A DNA stretch of 64,000 nucleotides, taken from the NCBI RefSeq assembly GCF_003436275.1, contig NZ_QSOP01000008.1, positions 31,805 through 95,804 of the forward strand, in the 5' to 3' direction. The notes beneath the pieces were generated by a model, which made no database searches, was not told the origin of the DNA, and saw only the letters and a list, made by a program, of their open reading frames with translations. This stretch comes from Collinsella sp. TM09-10AT. GTDB lineage: Bacteria; Actinomycetota; Coriobacteriia; Coriobacteriales; Coriobacteriaceae. Numbering within the stretch: position 1 is the stretch's first letter; the number at the start of each line of letters is the position of its first letter. A program made the translations under genes and the position numbers. Shown here in pieces: positions 47,837 to 57,320 of the stretch.

Positions 47837-48079
47837 AGCGTAGCCTTTCTGAAGCGTTGTCCATGCGTGCATACGCGGTGAGGACGCCACTGTATGCTCG
47901 CGAGGTCGAGTATAGGCGCACTGCAGCCGCAATAGTGCTTTCTACCTGCATCTTTACGGCATCTTAAGGTCGTGAGCCCCAGCCCTCACGCCTCTTTAAC
48001 ACCTAGAAGCGTTTACTGTCCCCAGACGCTTGCGAGGGCAGGCGTCCGAGACATCGGACCGCGCGTGAAAGGGGCGGTA
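47837..48079. promoter_or_regulatory. Divergent kdpD / kdpF control region
   Basis: This 243-bp gap separates kdpDE from kdpFABC and must hold the KdpE-dependent promoter. The stretch 47935-47970 (CTTTCTACCTGCATCTTTAC and following) is T/A-richer than its surroundings, but I cannot assign a KdpE site with confidence. Confidence 0.35.
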
Positions 48080-48166
48080 ATGGACATCCTCATTCCCATT
48101 ATCGGAGTCGTCTGCATTGGACTCCTTATCTATTACATCTACATTCTGATGAGGAGTGATTCGTAA
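48080..48166 (+). CDS. kdpF: KdpF, small stabilising subunit of the Kdp potassium pump
   Basis: Single-helix membrane peptide of 28 residues (starting MDILIPIIGVVCIGLL and ending YILMRSDS) that stabilises the KdpABC complex. ATG 48080 follows GAAAGGGG. kdpA begins 3 bases after the stop. Length and hydrophobic pattern match the family. Confidence 0.88.
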   Translation: MDILIPIIGVVCIGLLIYYIYILMRSDS

Positions 48167-48169
48167 ACT

Positions 48170-49993
48170 ATGGACGCTGCGATTCAGTACATCTTGTACT
48201 TTGCCGTGCTCGTCGTCCTGGCCGTTCCGCTCGGTCGGTTCATGGCCCATATCATGGATGGTGAGCATACGTTCCTGTCGCCTGTGATTGCTCCTGTGGA
48301 GCGTGGCGTCTATCGTCTGCTTCGCATCGACGCGGCAGAGCAGATGGGGTGTAGGCGCTATCTGGCAAGCGTGCTGGCCTTTTCGGGGATCGGCCTCGTG
48401 GCTCTTGTGGCACTCCAGGCGCTTCAGTCCTTCTTGCCAGGCAATCCCCAGCACCTGCCGGGTGTGCCATGGGACCTGTCGTTCAATACGGCTGCTTCCT
48501 TCATAACCAACACCAACTGGCAGTCCTACTCCGGTGAGACCACCCTGTCCTACTTCGTGCAGTTCATGGGCCTCACCGTGCAGAACTTCGTTTCCGCTGG
48601 TACCGGTATCGCGGTCATGTTCGCGCTGATCCGCGGCTTCCGTCAGATCAAGGAGCAGGGTCTGGGTTCCTTCTGGGTCGACCTCACCCGCACCGTCCTG
48701 TATGTGCTCATCCCGCTGAACCTCGTGTTCGGCATCTGCCTGGCTGCCGGTGGCGTCATCTCCAACTTCCAGCCGGCTCAGAAGGCTGAGCTCGTAGAGC
48801 CCGTCGCTGTCCAGCCTAATGCAGACGGCGGCTGGAGCGTCATCGACGGCGCCCAGATCGAGGGCGACACGGTCAAGGTCGACGGCAAGGTTGTCGAGGG
48901 CGCGCGCGTGGTCACCGAGCAGTTCCTGCCCCAGGGGCCCGCGGCTCCTCAGGTCGCCATCAAGCAGTCCGGCACCAACGGCGGCGGCTTCTTCGGTGTG
49001 AACTCCGCCCATCCGTATGAGAATCCCAGTGCCTTCACCAACATCATCGAGATGACCAGCCTGCTGCTGATCCCGGCCGCCTGCTGCTTCACCTTCGGTA
49101 TCGGCGTCAAGAACACCAAGCAGGGCAAGGCCATCTTCGCGGCGATGCTTATCCTGCTCGTGGTCTTTACCGGCATCATCGCCGTTAACGAGCATATGGG
49201 TACGCCGCAGCTGGCCGATGGCGGCGCGGTCAACATCGAGATGACCGATGGCCAGGCGGGCGGCAATATGGAGGGCAAGGAGAGCCGCTTTGGCATCGCC
49301 TCCTCTTCCACCTGGTCCGCTTTCACGACGGCTGCTTCCAATGGCTCGGTCAACTCCATGCACGACTCCTACACCCCGCTCGGCGGGTTTGTCCAGATGC
49401 TCCAGATGGCTCTGGGCGAGGTCGTCTTCGGCGGCGTGGGCTGCGGCCTGTACGGCATGATCGGCTTCGCCATCCTCACAGTGTTCATCGCCGGCCTTAT
49501 GGTCGGACGCACGCCTGAGTTCCTGGGCAAGAAGATCGAGCCGGGCGAGATGCGCTGGGCAGTTGTCCTGTGCCTGGCAACTCCGTTTGCCATTCTGGTG
49601 TGCTCGGCCATCGCCTGCATGGTGCCCGGTCTTGCCGACCAGCTCAACAATGGTGGCGCGCACGGCTTCTCCGAGGTGCTGTATGCCTTCACCTCATGCG
49701 GTGGCAACAACGGCTCGGCGTTTGCAGGCATGAACTGCAACAATCCCTGGATCAACGTCATGCTCGGCCTCGAGATGCTGTTTGCCCGCTTCATGCCCAT
49801 CATCGGTACGCTGGCTATCGCCGGCTCGCTGGCCAAGAAGGGTAGGGTCGCCGAGAGCGCCGGTACCCTGTCTACCACCAACGGCATGTTCGTATTCCTG
49901 CTCGTGTTCATCGTTCTGCTGATCGGTGCCCTGAGCTTCTTCCCGGCCCTGGCGCTTGGCCCCGTTGCCGATTTCTTCCAGATGATTGCGTAA
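48170..49993 (+). CDS. kdpA: KdpA, potassium-translocating subunit
   Basis: Membrane subunit of 607 residues that forms the K+ selectivity filter of the KdpFABC pump. Filter-type segments are seen as [29 protein letters not shown] and [15 protein letters not shown]. About ten helices. The extracytoplasmic stretch near residues 205-260 is hydrophilic and somewhat long. It is followed 16 bases later by kdpB. Confidence 0.96.
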   Translation: MDAAIQYILYFAVLVVLAVPLGRFMAHIMDGEHTFLSPVIAPVERGVYRLLRIDAAEQMGCRRYLASVLAFSGIGLVALVALQALQSFLPGNPQHLPGVPWDLSFNTAASFITNTNWQSYSGETTLSYFVQFMGLTVQNFVSAGTGIAVMFALIRGFRQIKEQGLGSFWVDLTRTVLYVLIPLNLVFGICLAAGGVISNFQPAQKAELVEPVAVQPNADGGWSVIDGAQIEGDTVKVDGKVVEGARVVTEQFLPQGPAAPQVAIKQSGTNGGGFFGVNSAHPYENPSAFTNIIEMTSLLLIPAACCFTFGIGVKNTKQGKAIFAAMLILLVVFTGIIAVNEHMGTPQLADGGAVNIEMTDGQAGGNMEGKESRFGIASSSTWSAFTTAASNGSVNSMHDSYTPLGGFVQMLQMALGEVVFGGVGCGLYGMIGFAILTVFIAGLMVGRTPEFLGKKIEPGEMRWAVVLCLATPFAILVCSAIACMVPGLADQLNNGGAHGFSEVLYAFTSCGGNNGSAFAGMNCNNPWINVMLGLEMLFARFMPIIGTLAIAGSLAKKGRVAESAGTLSTTNGMFVFLLVFIVLLIGALSFFPALALGPVADFFQMIA

Positions 49994-50009
49994 AGGAGGA
50001 CGCAGATTT

Positions 50010-52064
50010 ATGGCTATGCAAAAAGACATGATGGGCCGCGCGGTCCGCGACTCGTTTGCCAAACTGGATCCTCGCGTCCAGATTCAAAACCCGGTCATGT
50101 TCCTGGTGTGGCTTTCCGCCGTCATGACCTCCGTCCTGGCCGTCGCTTCCATCTTCGGTGTGCAGGACGCGGGTGTGCCCACCTACTATGTGGTCACCAT
50201 CGCGGTCATCCTGTGGCTCACCGACCTGTTCTCGAACTTCGCCGAGGCGCTTGCCGAGGGCCGCGGTAAGGCTCAGGCCGATTCCCTGCGTGCGGCCAAG
50301 AAGGATGTCGAGGCCCATCGTATCGAGTCCGTTGAGGACAAGGAGCACTTCACCGTCGTTCCCGGCACCGAGCTCACGCGCGGCGACCTGGTGATCGTAC
50401 GCGCCGGCGAGCAGATTCCCGGCGATGGCGACGTCATCGAGGGCGCTGCCTCCGTTGACGAGTCCGCCATCACCGGCGAGTCCGCCCCCGTGGTCCGCGA
50501 GGCCGGCGGCGACCGCTCTGCCGTTACCGGCGGTACCACGGTGCTGTCCGACTGGATCATCGTCAAGATCTCCAGTGAGCCCGGCCAGAGCTTCCTGGAC
50601 AAGATGATCGCGATGGTCGAGGGTGCCGCGCGCAAGAAGACCCCTAACGAGATCGCTCTGGAGATCTTCCTGGTGGCCCTTTCCATCGTCTTTATCCTGG
50701 TCACGCTGGCCCTGTATTGTTACTCCTGCTTCTCGGCCGGTCTTAACGACATGGTCAACCCCACGGCCGTGACCACGCTCGTGGCACTGCTCGTGTGCTT
50801 GGCTCCCACTACCATCGGCGCCCTTCTGTCCGCCATCGGCATCGCCGGCATGAGCCGTCTGAACGAGGCCAACGTGCTGGCCATGTCCGGCCGCGCCATC
50901 GAGGCCGCCGGCGACGTCGACATCCTCATGCTCGACAAGACCGGCACCATCACCCTGGGTAACCGCCAAGCCGCCGAGTTCATCCCGGTCGACGGCGTCG
51001 ATCCCGCGGAGCTGGCCGATGCCGCTCAGCTTTCCTCGCTGGCCGACGAGACCCCCGAGGGTCGTTCCATCGTCGTGCTCGCCAAGGAGCAGTTTGGGCT
51101 GCGCGGCCGCACACTCGAGGATAAGGGCATGGAGTTCATCCCCTTCACCGCGGCGACTCGCATGTCCGGTGTGAACTACGAGGGCAATGAGATCCGCAAG
51201 GGCGCTGCCGATTCCGTGCGCACCTATGTGGAGGCAGCCGGCGGCGTGTTCTCCCAGGAGTGCGACGAGGCCGTCGAACGCATCGCCAAGGCCGGCGGCA
51301 CCCCGCTGGTCGTGACCAAGAACTGCCGCGTGCTGGGCGTTGTGTACCTCAAGGACATCATCAAGTCCGGCGTTAAGGAGAAGTTCGCCGACCTGCGCAA
51401 GATGGGCATCAAGACCATCATGGTGACGGGCGACAATCCGCTCACCGCCGCGGCAATCGCCGCCGAGGCCGGCGTTGACGACTTCCTGGCCGAGGCCACC
51501 CCCGAGGGCAAACTCGAGAAGATCCGCGAGTTCCAGCGTGAGGGTCACCTTGTCGCCATGACCGGCGACGGCACCAACGACGCGCCGGCGCTCGCCCAGG
51601 CGGACGTCGCCGTGGCCATGAACACCGGAACCCAGGCTGCCAAGGAGGCCGGCAACATGGTCGACCTCGACTCCAGCCCCACCAAGCTCATCGAGGTCGT
51701 GCGTATTGGCAAGCAGCTGCTCATGACCCGCGGTTCGCTCACGACCTTCTCGGTGGCTAACGACATGGCGAAGTACTTCGCTATCATCCCGGCCCTGTTC
51801 TCGCCGATCTACCCGGGCCTTGGCGCGCTCAACATCCTCGGTCTGGCAAGCCCACTGTCCGCGGTTCTTTCGGCCATCATCTATAACGCGCTCGTTATCG
51901 TCGCGCTGATCCCGGCCGCGCTGAAGGGCGTTAAGTACCGCGAGGTCCCGTCTGGACAGCTGCTGACCCACAACCTACTCGTGTGGGGTCTGGGCGGCAT
52001 TGTTGCCCCGTTCGTATTCATCAAGCTCATCGACATGCTGCTCGCGTTCTGCGGCATTATGTAA
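50010..52064 (+). CDS. kdpB: KdpB, P-type ATPase subunit of the potassium pump
   Basis: Catalytic subunit of 684 residues. The phosphorylated Asp is D309 in [12 protein letters not shown]; the actuator loop is [10 protein letters not shown]; the hinge is [10 protein letters not shown] and [19 protein letters not shown]. Helix 4 has the LAPTTIGAL motif typical of KdpB. ATG 50010 is preceded by AAAGGAGG; a second ATG lies two codons later. Confidence 0.97.
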   Translation: MAMQKDMMGRAVRDSFAKLDPRVQIQNPVMFLVWLSAVMTSVLAVASIFGVQDAGVPTYYVVTIAVILWLTDLFSNFAEALAEGRGKAQADSLRAAKKDVEAHRIESVEDKEHFTVVPGTELTRGDLVIVRAGEQIPGDGDVIEGAASVDESAITGESAPVVREAGGDRSAVTGGTTVLSDWIIVKISSEPGQSFLDKMIAMVEGAARKKTPNEIALEIFLVALSIVFILVTLALYCYSCFSAGLNDMVNPTAVTTLVALLVCLAPTTIGALLSAIGIAGMSRLNEANVLAMSGRAIEAAGDVDILMLDKTGTITLGNRQAAEFIPVDGVDPAELADAAQLSSLADETPEGRSIVVLAKEQFGLRGRTLEDKGMEFIPFTAATRMSGVNYEGNEIRKGAADSVRTYVEAAGGVFSQECDEAVERIAKAGGTPLVVTKNCRVLGVVYLKDIIKSGVKEKFADLRKMGIKTIMVTGDNPLTAAAIAAEAGVDDFLAEATPEGKLEKIREFQREGHLVAMTGDGTNDAPALAQADVAVAMNTGTQAAKEAGNMVDLDSSPTKLIEVVRIGKQLLMTRGSLTTFSVANDMAKYFAIIPALFSPIYPGLGALNILGLASPLSAVLSAIIYNALVIVALIPAALKGVKYREVPSGQLLTHNLLVWGLGGIVAPFVFIKLIDMLLAFCGIM

Positions 52065-52076
52065 GTGGAGGTTTGT

Positions 52077-52667
52077 ATGTTCAAAGGTGTTGCATCGCGC
52101 GCACTTGGCGTGTTCGCGCTGTTTACCGTTGTCTGCGGCCTGGGCTATACGCTCGTCGTGACCGGCATCGCCCAGGTTGCGTTCCCGTATCAGGCGAACG
52201 GTTCGCTCATTACGGTCGACGGCAAGGTTGTGGGCTCCGAGCTCATCGGCCAGAACTTCGAGGACGAGGACCACATGTGGGGCCGCATCCAGAACGTGTC
52301 AATTGTCGAAGGCGAAGACGGCGAGCTCGTGGCGTATGGTGCCCCGTCCAACCTGTCCCCGGCGAGTGAGGAGTACCGGCAGCTTGTGGACGCGCGCGTC
52401 GAGAAGATTCGCGCCTCCAACCCCGACGCCGGCATGGATGCCGTGCCCGTCGACCTGGTGACGTGTTCTGGCTCAGGGCTCGACCCCGAGATCTCCCCCG
52501 ATGCCGCCGAGTACCAGGTACCGCGCCTGGCGAAGGCCACGGGCAAGAGCGAAGGCGAGGTGCGCGACATCATCGCCCAGTGCACCAAGGGCCGTTTCCT
52601 CGGCGTGTTCGGCGAGCCCACGGTCAACGTGCTCAAGGTGAACCTTATGCTGGACGGCGCGCTGTAG
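52077..52667 (+). CDS. kdpC: KdpC, accessory subunit of the potassium pump
   Basis: Single-helix membrane protein of 196 residues in the KdpFABC complex. An N-terminal helix (ALGVFALFTVVCGLGYTLVVTG, in part) precedes an extracytoplasmic domain with VPVDLVTCSGSGLDPEISPDAA (in part) and FGEPTVNVLKVNL. ATG 52077 follows GGAGGT and is preferred over GTG 52065. End of the kdpFABC operon. Confidence 0.95.
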   Translation: MFKGVASRALGVFALFTVVCGLGYTLVVTGIAQVAFPYQANGSLITVDGKVVGSELIGQNFEDEDHMWGRIQNVSIVEGEDGELVAYGAPSNLSPASEEYRQLVDARVEKIRASNPDAGMDAVPVDLVTCSGSGLDPEISPDAAEYQVPRLAKATGKSEGEVRDIIAQCTKGRFLGVFGEPTVNVLKVNLMLDGAL

Positions 52668-52727
52668 GTGAGGGAGTGGCGGATGAGGGCATGACTGACT
52701 ATCTGAGCCCTCAATTCCACCCCGCCC

Positions 52728-52806
52728 ATCAGTTGCGGTGAAATACGGACCGTTTTGGCTGTCAAAGGCCTTATCTACTCCGTATTCCACCGCAACTTTT
52801 TGTGGG
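52728..52806 (+). repeat. 79-bp palindromic repeat, right copy flanking the kdp locus
   Basis: Direct copy of 44320-44398 (77/79). Arms 52731-52749 and 52779-52797 pair at 18 of 19 positions. It lies 60 bases after the kdpC stop codon. The rest of the 245-bp gap to 52912 holds only the promoter region of the next gene, with GAAAGGAA as ribosome site. Confidence 0.93.
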
Positions 52807-52912
52807 TTGAGTAAAAGCCGGGGGAGCGTGTACGGTCGGGTACAGCGCGGTTGCTGATACGATAGGTACGTTAGCAACTGCCGCCGAGCGGCTCAAATGA
52901 AAGGAACCCTGT

Positions 52913-54862
52913 ATGGAGTCCTCCGCCTACCCGATGCTCTTTAGCCCGATCAAGGTCGGTACGACCGAGGTCAAGAACCGCGTCTTTATGCCGCCGGTGT
53001 CTACCAACCTGGCCGATCACGGCTATGTGACCGACGATTTGGTCGACCATTACCGCGCCCGTGCCAAGGGCGGCGTGGGTCTGATCATCACCGAGGTCGT
53101 GACGGTCGAGCCTACCTATACCTATCTGCCGGGTGACATGTGCTGCTACGACGACACGTTTATCCCTGGCTGGGAAAAGCTCGCCGCCGCCGTCCACGAG
53201 TACGGCTGCAAGATCATGCCGCAGCTCTTCCACCCCGCCTACATGGCCTTTAACATTCCGGGCACCCCGCGCCTGATCGCTCCGTCCTTTGTGGGCCCGT
53301 CCTATGCTCGCGAGGCGCCGCGCCCCATTACGGTAGATGAGATCCACGAGCTCACGCATCAGTTTGGCGACGCTGCCGTGCGTATGCAGAAGGCCGGCGT
53401 CGATGGCGTCGAGGTTCATGCGGCGCACGCCCACGGTATGCTCGGCGGCTTTTTGACTCCGCTCTACAACAAGCGCACCGACGAGTACGGCGGCTCACTC
53501 GACGCCCGCATGCGCTTCCTGCTCGAGGTCATCGCCGAGATTCGCGAGCGCTGCGGCAAGGACTTTATCATCGACGTCCGCATCTCGGGCGATGAGTACA
53601 CCGATGGCGGCCTGACCCTCAACGACATGATCTACGTCTCGCGTCGCCTGGAGAAGGCCGGCGTCGACATGATTCACGTGTCGGGCGGCACCACTATCAA
53701 GCGTGGCTCTGCGATTCCCGCCGCCGGCACCCAGCAGGCCTCGCACGCCGCCTGCTCGCGCGAGATTAAGAAGCACGTCAACATTCCCGTCGCCACCGTC
53801 GGCCGCATCAACGAGGCCTGGATCGCCGAGGAGCTGATCGAGGACGGCGCTGCCGACATCTGCATGATGGGCCGTGCCAATCTGTGCGATGCCGAGTTCT
53901 GCAACAAGGCCGCTGCCGGCAACGCCGACGACATCCGCCCCTGCATCGGTTGCCTGCGCTGCCTGAACGGCATCATGTTTGGCAAGCGCATCTCCTGCAC
54001 CGTCAACCCGGACGTGGAGCGCGACGAGGCCGGTTACGAGCCTGCCGCCGAGGCCAAGAACGTGCTCGTTGTGGGTGCCGGTCCCGCGGGCATGGAGGCG
54101 GCCTATATTGCCGCCAAGCGCGGCCACAACGTGGTGCTCGTGGATAAGCAGAACGAGCCGGGCGGCGAGATGCGCATCGCGGCCGTTCCGCCGGCAAAGC
54201 AGGAGCTCACCCGCGTGATCAAGTATCAGTATCGTCGCCTGGCCGAGGCCGGCGTCGCGTGCGTCTTTGGTACCGAGCTTTCGGCCGAGGACATTCAGCG
54301 CGACTACGCGGGCTACGAGGTTGTCCTGGCTTATGGCGCCGAGCCCATTGCTCCAGCCTTTATGCAGGGCTTTAAGCAAGTTATGACGGCCGATGACCTG
54401 CTGGGCGGCAAGGCTTTCCCGGGCAAGAAGATTGTCATCGTCGGCGGCGGAACCGTCGGTTGCGAGACGGCCGACTACCTGGCCCCGCTGGTCAACGACC
54501 TGTCGCCGGCCAACCGCGATGTCACCGTCATCGAGATGACCAAGACGCTTGCCGCCAACGAGGGCGGTGCCGGTCGCGCGGTGCTCATCACGCGTATGCT
54601 TTCCAAGGGCGTTCACGTGCTGACCGAGGCCAAGGTGACCGAGATTACCGAGGACACCATCAGTTACGAAAAGGACGGCGAAGTCCATACCATCGCCGAC
54701 GCCGATACGCTGGTGCTTGCCATGGGTTACCGTCCCAACACCAAGCTGGCCGATGACCTTGCCGCTGCCGGCGTTGTCACCCACGTGCTGGGCGATGCCC
54801 AGAAGTGCGGCAACATCCGCGACGCTATCGGCGATGGCTACAAGATCGCCTGCGAACTCTAG
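52913..54862 (+). CDS. NADH:flavin oxidoreductase of the 2,4-dienoyl-CoA reductase / BaiH-like type
   Basis: Flavoenzyme of 649 residues that fuses an old-yellow-enzyme TIM barrel (about 1-335), an iron-sulfur site and an FAD/NAD(P)-binding part (about 375-649). Barrel landmarks are NRVFMPPVST, AHAHGMLGGFLTPLYNKRTD and YGGSLDAR. The cluster cysteines are C344, C347, C350 and C362 (spacing C-x2-C-x2-C-x11-C; many relatives have x3 between the second and third). Dinucleotide motifs are VVGAGPAGMEAAYIA and IVGGGTVGCETADYLA. Relatives reduce enoates, dienoyl-CoA or bile acid intermediates; the substrate here is unknown. AAAGGAA precedes ATG 52913. Confidence 0.92.
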   Translation: MESSAYPMLFSPIKVGTTEVKNRVFMPPVSTNLADHGYVTDDLVDHYRARAKGGVGLIITEVVTVEPTYTYLPGDMCCYDDTFIPGWEKLAAAVHEYGCKIMPQLFHPAYMAFNIPGTPRLIAPSFVGPSYAREAPRPITVDEIHELTHQFGDAAVRMQKAGVDGVEVHAAHAHGMLGGFLTPLYNKRTDEYGGSLDARMRFLLEVIAEIRERCGKDFIIDVRISGDEYTDGGLTLNDMIYVSRRLEKAGVDMIHVSGGTTIKRGSAIPAAGTQQASHAACSREIKKHVNIPVATVGRINEAWIAEELIEDGAADICMMGRANLCDAEFCNKAAAGNADDIRPCIGCLRCLNGIMFGKRISCTVNPDVERDEAGYEPAAEAKNVLVVGAGPAGMEAAYIAAKRGHNVVLVDKQNEPGGEMRIAAVPPAKQELTRVIKYQYRRLAEAGVACVFGTELSAEDIQRDYAGYEVVLAYGAEPIAPAFMQGFKQVMTADDLLGGKAFPGKKIVIVGGGTVGCETADYLAPLVNDLSPANRDVTVIEMTKTLAANEGGAGRAVLITRMLSKGVHVLTEAKVTEITEDTISYEKDGEVHTIADADTLVLAMGYRPNTKLADDLAAAGVVTHVLGDAQKCGNIRDAIGDGYKIACEL

Positions 54863-54996
54863 TCAACCCCTTGGCGCATGGGGGCCAGGTTACTTTGCGC
54901 TAAGTTGATGCATGTAAACCTGACCCCATTGCACCATTTGATAAAACGCAAGCGCTCGCTGCCTGCGTTTTATCAAAGAAAGATTATTGTCGAGCC
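54863..54996. other. Intergenic hairpins after the flavoenzyme gene
   Basis: ATGGGGGCCAGGTTA at 54878-54892 can pair with TAAACCTGACCCCAT at 54915-54929 with one indel; the GGGGTCAGGTT word is REP-like. AAAACGCA at 54942-54949 pairs with TGCGTTTT further right (to about 54971), a possible terminator for either strand. Confidence 0.5.
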
Positions 54997-55265
54997 TTAA
55001 ATGCCTTTTGTTTGTGTGCCTTCCGCAATCATATTGCGGTTGTAGACCAGGTGCAGATACATCGCATCGTGAGCGGCGGTGGGGTTGCGCGTCTCAATGG
55101 CGTCGGCCACACCGTGGTGCGTGCGGATGGTCTCCTCGACGAACTTTTTTGCCCGTTACGTCGATAAAGAGGGGAACGGATGCCTTGAGCACACCCATCA
55201 GACGGGTAACGGCGAGGTTGCCGCCATCCCAGGGCGGCTTCATGGGGTAGCGCCCGTACGCATCG
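54997..55265 (-). pseudogene. Remnant of a FadR/GntR-family regulator, truncated and frameshifted
   Basis: On the minus strand, codons from about 55259 read YGRYPMKPPWDGGNLAVTRL and continue to PLFIDVTG; after a run of six A (ACGGGCAAAAAAG on that strand) the frame shifts and continues KKFVEETIRTHHGVADAIET through NPTAAHDAMYLHLVYNRN to a TAA at 54997-54999. Removing one A restores one frame. HHGVADAIETRNPTAAHDAM is the C-terminal FCD-domain helix pattern of FadR-type regulators (they have HxxIxxAIxxxDxxxA). The N-terminal DNA-binding half is absent. Confidence 0.7.
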
Positions 55266-55293
55266 AATTTTTCCTCTCATAGATGTGCGGCAC

Positions 55294-55332
55294 AAAGAGC
55301 CCCGAGTTCATACGAGCTCGGGGCTCTTTTCG
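55294..55332. terminator. Strong bidirectional-type terminator
   Basis: AAAGAGCCCCGAG at 55294-55306 pairs perfectly with CTCGGGGCTCTTT at 55317-55329, followed by TTCG. It sits just upstream of the GntR remnant on the minus strand and before the AlbA_2 gene. Confidence 0.8.
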
Positions 55333-55354
55333 TTTGGATTTCAGACGTATTGAC

Positions 55355-55488
55355 AGACGAAAACAGTCTGCGTCCGGTATTGAGCCATACGAAAGCGAAA
55401 TTATGCGTCTTAATTCCGTACGCAAATCAAGACGAAAACAGTTTGCGTCTTATATAAATCAGTACGCAAACGGTTTTCGTCTTATAAT
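55355..55488. promoter_or_regulatory. Three 21-bp operator-like pseudo-palindromes and promoter of the AlbA_2 gene
   Basis: Best site 55430-55450: AGACGAAAAC-A-GTTTGCGTCT, palindromic with one mismatch. Related sites at 55355-55375 (AGACGAAAAC-A-GTCTGCGTCC) and 55462-55482 (GTACGCAAAC-G-GTTTTCGTCT). TATAAT at 55483-55488 directly abuts the third site and is a good -10 box, so protein binding there would block the polymerase. Probably the autoregulatory sites of the downstream gene (inference). Extra GTACGCAAA/GCGTCTTA words lie between. Confidence 0.72.
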
Positions 55489-55525
55489 ACGGTTATGAAT
55501 GGTACGAAACGAGGGGGTTGTGCAT

Positions 55526-56779
55526 ATGGTTGTTAGAGAGAGCCCTACAGTCGAATACAAGGAAAGCGTTACGCCGACGTTTCTTAAAACGGTGAGCGCC
55601 TATGCAAACTACGGGACGGGCAAGATTGAGTTTGGCGTTGATGACGAGGGCGTGGCTGTCGGCCTTGCAGATCCGGTCGCAGAGTGTCTCCGCATTGAGA
55701 ACATGATTAATGACAGCTTGGATCCCGCTCCCCGTTACACGCTCGAGTCCGATGAGAAACACGGGACCGTAATCCTTACGGTTTATGAGGGACAGGACAA
55801 ACCCTATCGAAGCAAGGGAAAGGCCTACAGACGAAACGATTCGGCAACGGTGGAGGTCGACCGGTTTGAGTATGGCAGGCTGACGCTCGAAGGCAGCAAC
55901 GTGACGTTCGACGCGCTCACGTCGGCTCGCCAGGACTTGGGCTTTCATACGCTCGAGCATAAGTGTGTTGAACACCTCGGCATTTCCGAGCTAACGCCGG
56001 ATATCATGCGTACGCTCCGCTTGCTCGGCAAGGATGGCTATACCAATGCCGCGGCGATTTTAGCGGATAAGAATGATTTTCCAGGCATCGACTGCGTCCG
56101 TTTTGGCGATACCGAGGATGTGATCTTGGATCGCGAGGCGGCGACAAATGTATCCGCAATTGAGCAGGCGGACAGGGCGGTGGCTATGTTTGCACGCTAC
56201 TACCGTTATGAGCGTATCGAAGGGATGGAGCGCGTCCAAACCGATCGAATTCCTCTTGAGGCATTCCGCGAAGCTGTTGCAAACGCTTTGGTGCATCGGA
56301 CGTGGGACGTTCGAGCGAACGTTCAAATTGCCCTGTACGATGATCGTGTCGTTGTGACCTCCCCTGGATCGCTGCCCGCCGGGTTGACGACGGAACAATA
56401 CCTGTATGGGCAGATATCCGTGCTCAGAAACCCCATCGTTGCAGAGGCCTTCTTAAAGCTGGATTACATCGAGAAATTTGGTACGGGAATCGCGCGCATT
56501 AGACGTGCCTATCGCGATTCGATCAATCAACCAATTTTTGATGTTCGCGGCGGCATGGTGGCCGTCACATTGCCCGTTACCGATGCCTTTGAAGGGTCCG
56601 AGGAAGAGGTCCAGGTTCTCAAGGCCTTGTCGGGCGGGCGAATTATGTCGCGAAGCGAGATTGAAAAACAGACGGGGCTGAGCCGCATGCGGACGTTGGC
56701 GGCACTCGAATCTCTGCTTGAACGGAATGCAATCGTAAGGCAGGGAACCGGGCGGGCCACGAAATACGAGCGCTCATAG
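55526..56779 (+). CDS. AlbA_2-domain (Schlafen-like) putative transcriptional regulator with GHKL-type ATPase part
   Basis: Protein of 417 residues. The N-terminal AlbA_2 domain shows VEYKESVTPTFLKTVSAYANY and GKIEFGVDDEGVAVGL. The middle part has REAVANALVHRTWDV, the N-box of the HATPase_c_4 type, then GSLPAGLT and EKFGTGIARIRRAY. A C-terminal winged helix (ALSGGRIMSRSEIEKQTGLS) ends the protein. This is the COG2865 arrangement, usually an autoregulated DNA-binding protein, sometimes encoded near mobile or stress genes. ATG 55526 is chosen because GAGGGGG lies 8 bases upstream; ATG 55499 is an in-frame alternative. Confidence 0.85.
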   Translation: MVVRESPTVEYKESVTPTFLKTVSAYANYGTGKIEFGVDDEGVAVGLADPVAECLRIENMINDSLDPAPRYTLESDEKHGTVILTVYEGQDKPYRSKGKAYRRNDSATVEVDRFEYGRLTLEGSNVTFDALTSARQDLGFHTLEHKCVEHLGISELTPDIMRTLRLLGKDGYTNAAAILADKNDFPGIDCVRFGDTEDVILDREAATNVSAIEQADRAVAMFARYYRYERIEGMERVQTDRIPLEAFREAVANALVHRTWDVRANVQIALYDDRVVVTSPGSLPAGLTTEQYLYGQISVLRNPIVAEAFLKLDYIEKFGTGIARIRRAYRDSINQPIFDVRGGMVAVTLPVTDAFEGSEEEVQVLKALSGGRIMSRSEIEKQTGLSRMRTLAALESLLERNAIVRQGTGRATKYERS

Positions 56780-56803
56780 TCCAAAAGAGCCATGGTACAA
56801 GAC

Positions 56804-56833
56804 GGGCCCCAAGCCAGCGTTGGCTTGGGGTCC
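56804..56833 (+). terminator. Probable terminator of the AlbA_2 gene
   Basis: GGGCCCCAAGCCA at 56804-56816 pairs with TGGCTTGGGGTCC at 56821-56833 (12/13) with a GCGT loop; the T-run is weak. Confidence 0.65.
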
Positions 56834-56880
56834 GTTATATCCCGGATGGTAACGGGCCGATTATTGTCAAGTTAAAGCAA

Positions 56881-56930
56881 AGTACAGCGACGTACAGCAA
56901 AGTATAGTGAGATATAGCAAGCCGTATAGC
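56881..56930. repeat. Five phased 10-bp repeats
   Basis: Successive decamers AGTACAGCGA, CGTACAGCAA, AGTATAGTGA, GATATAGCAA and GCCGTATAGC. The core GTAYAG recurs at 56882, 56892, 56902, 56912 (as ATATAG) and 56924, that is at 10, 10, 10 and 12 bp, matching the helical repeat of DNA. No gene overlaps it. Confidence 0.75.
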
Positions 56931-56961
56931 GCGCCTTGATTTTCAACCCTTGATTATCAAC

Positions 56962-57175
56962 CGTCCGTATTTCACAGCAACTTATAACAGGCTCGGGGTG
57001 CCAATTTGGGGTGCAGTAGTGCTGCGCCACGAAAAGGGCCTATCTACTACGTTTAAGCCGCAGGGGTCAACCATAGTCGGTTTTTTCGAAAATCGACAAG
57101 CTATCTACCTGCGGTTTTGTTTTCACGGTTTTCGGTATGGCCGAGGCTATCCGTGTTAACGTAGTAGATGGGCCA
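56962..57175. repeat. Long-range inverted repeat and fragment of the kdp-flanking repeat
   Basis: CCGTATTTCACAGCAACTT at 56965-56983 resembles the right arm of the 79-bp repeat (CCGTATTCCACCGCAACTT). GGCCTATCTACTACGTT at 57037-57053 pairs with AACGTAGTAGATGGGCC at 57158-57174 (16/17), enclosing CCGCAGG/CCTGCGG at 57058-57064 and 57108-57114. The left arm resembles the loop of the 79-bp repeat (GGCCTTATCTACTCCGT). It fills most of the 541-bp gap between the AlbA_2 and GntR genes. Confidence 0.65.
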
Positions 57176-57320
57176 CTTTTGTGGCAAGGGGGGCCGATCT
57201 GCGGGCCAGGGTAGCTAAAAGAGCCCCGTCCCAAAAAGACTGATTGGGAGCTGGGGCGTGTCGATGCGATAGTATTACGTGGTGATATTCGACAAACCGT
57301 GGGCTTCATCCGAGGGCTTT

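Noticed and set aside
44320..52806. Repeats around kdp considered as ends of a transposon
   Set aside because: They are direct, not inverted, each is palindromic by itself, and there is no transposase between or beside them.
56881..56930. Short repeats considered as a CRISPR remnant
   Set aside because: Units are 10 bp with no spacers, and no cas gene is near.
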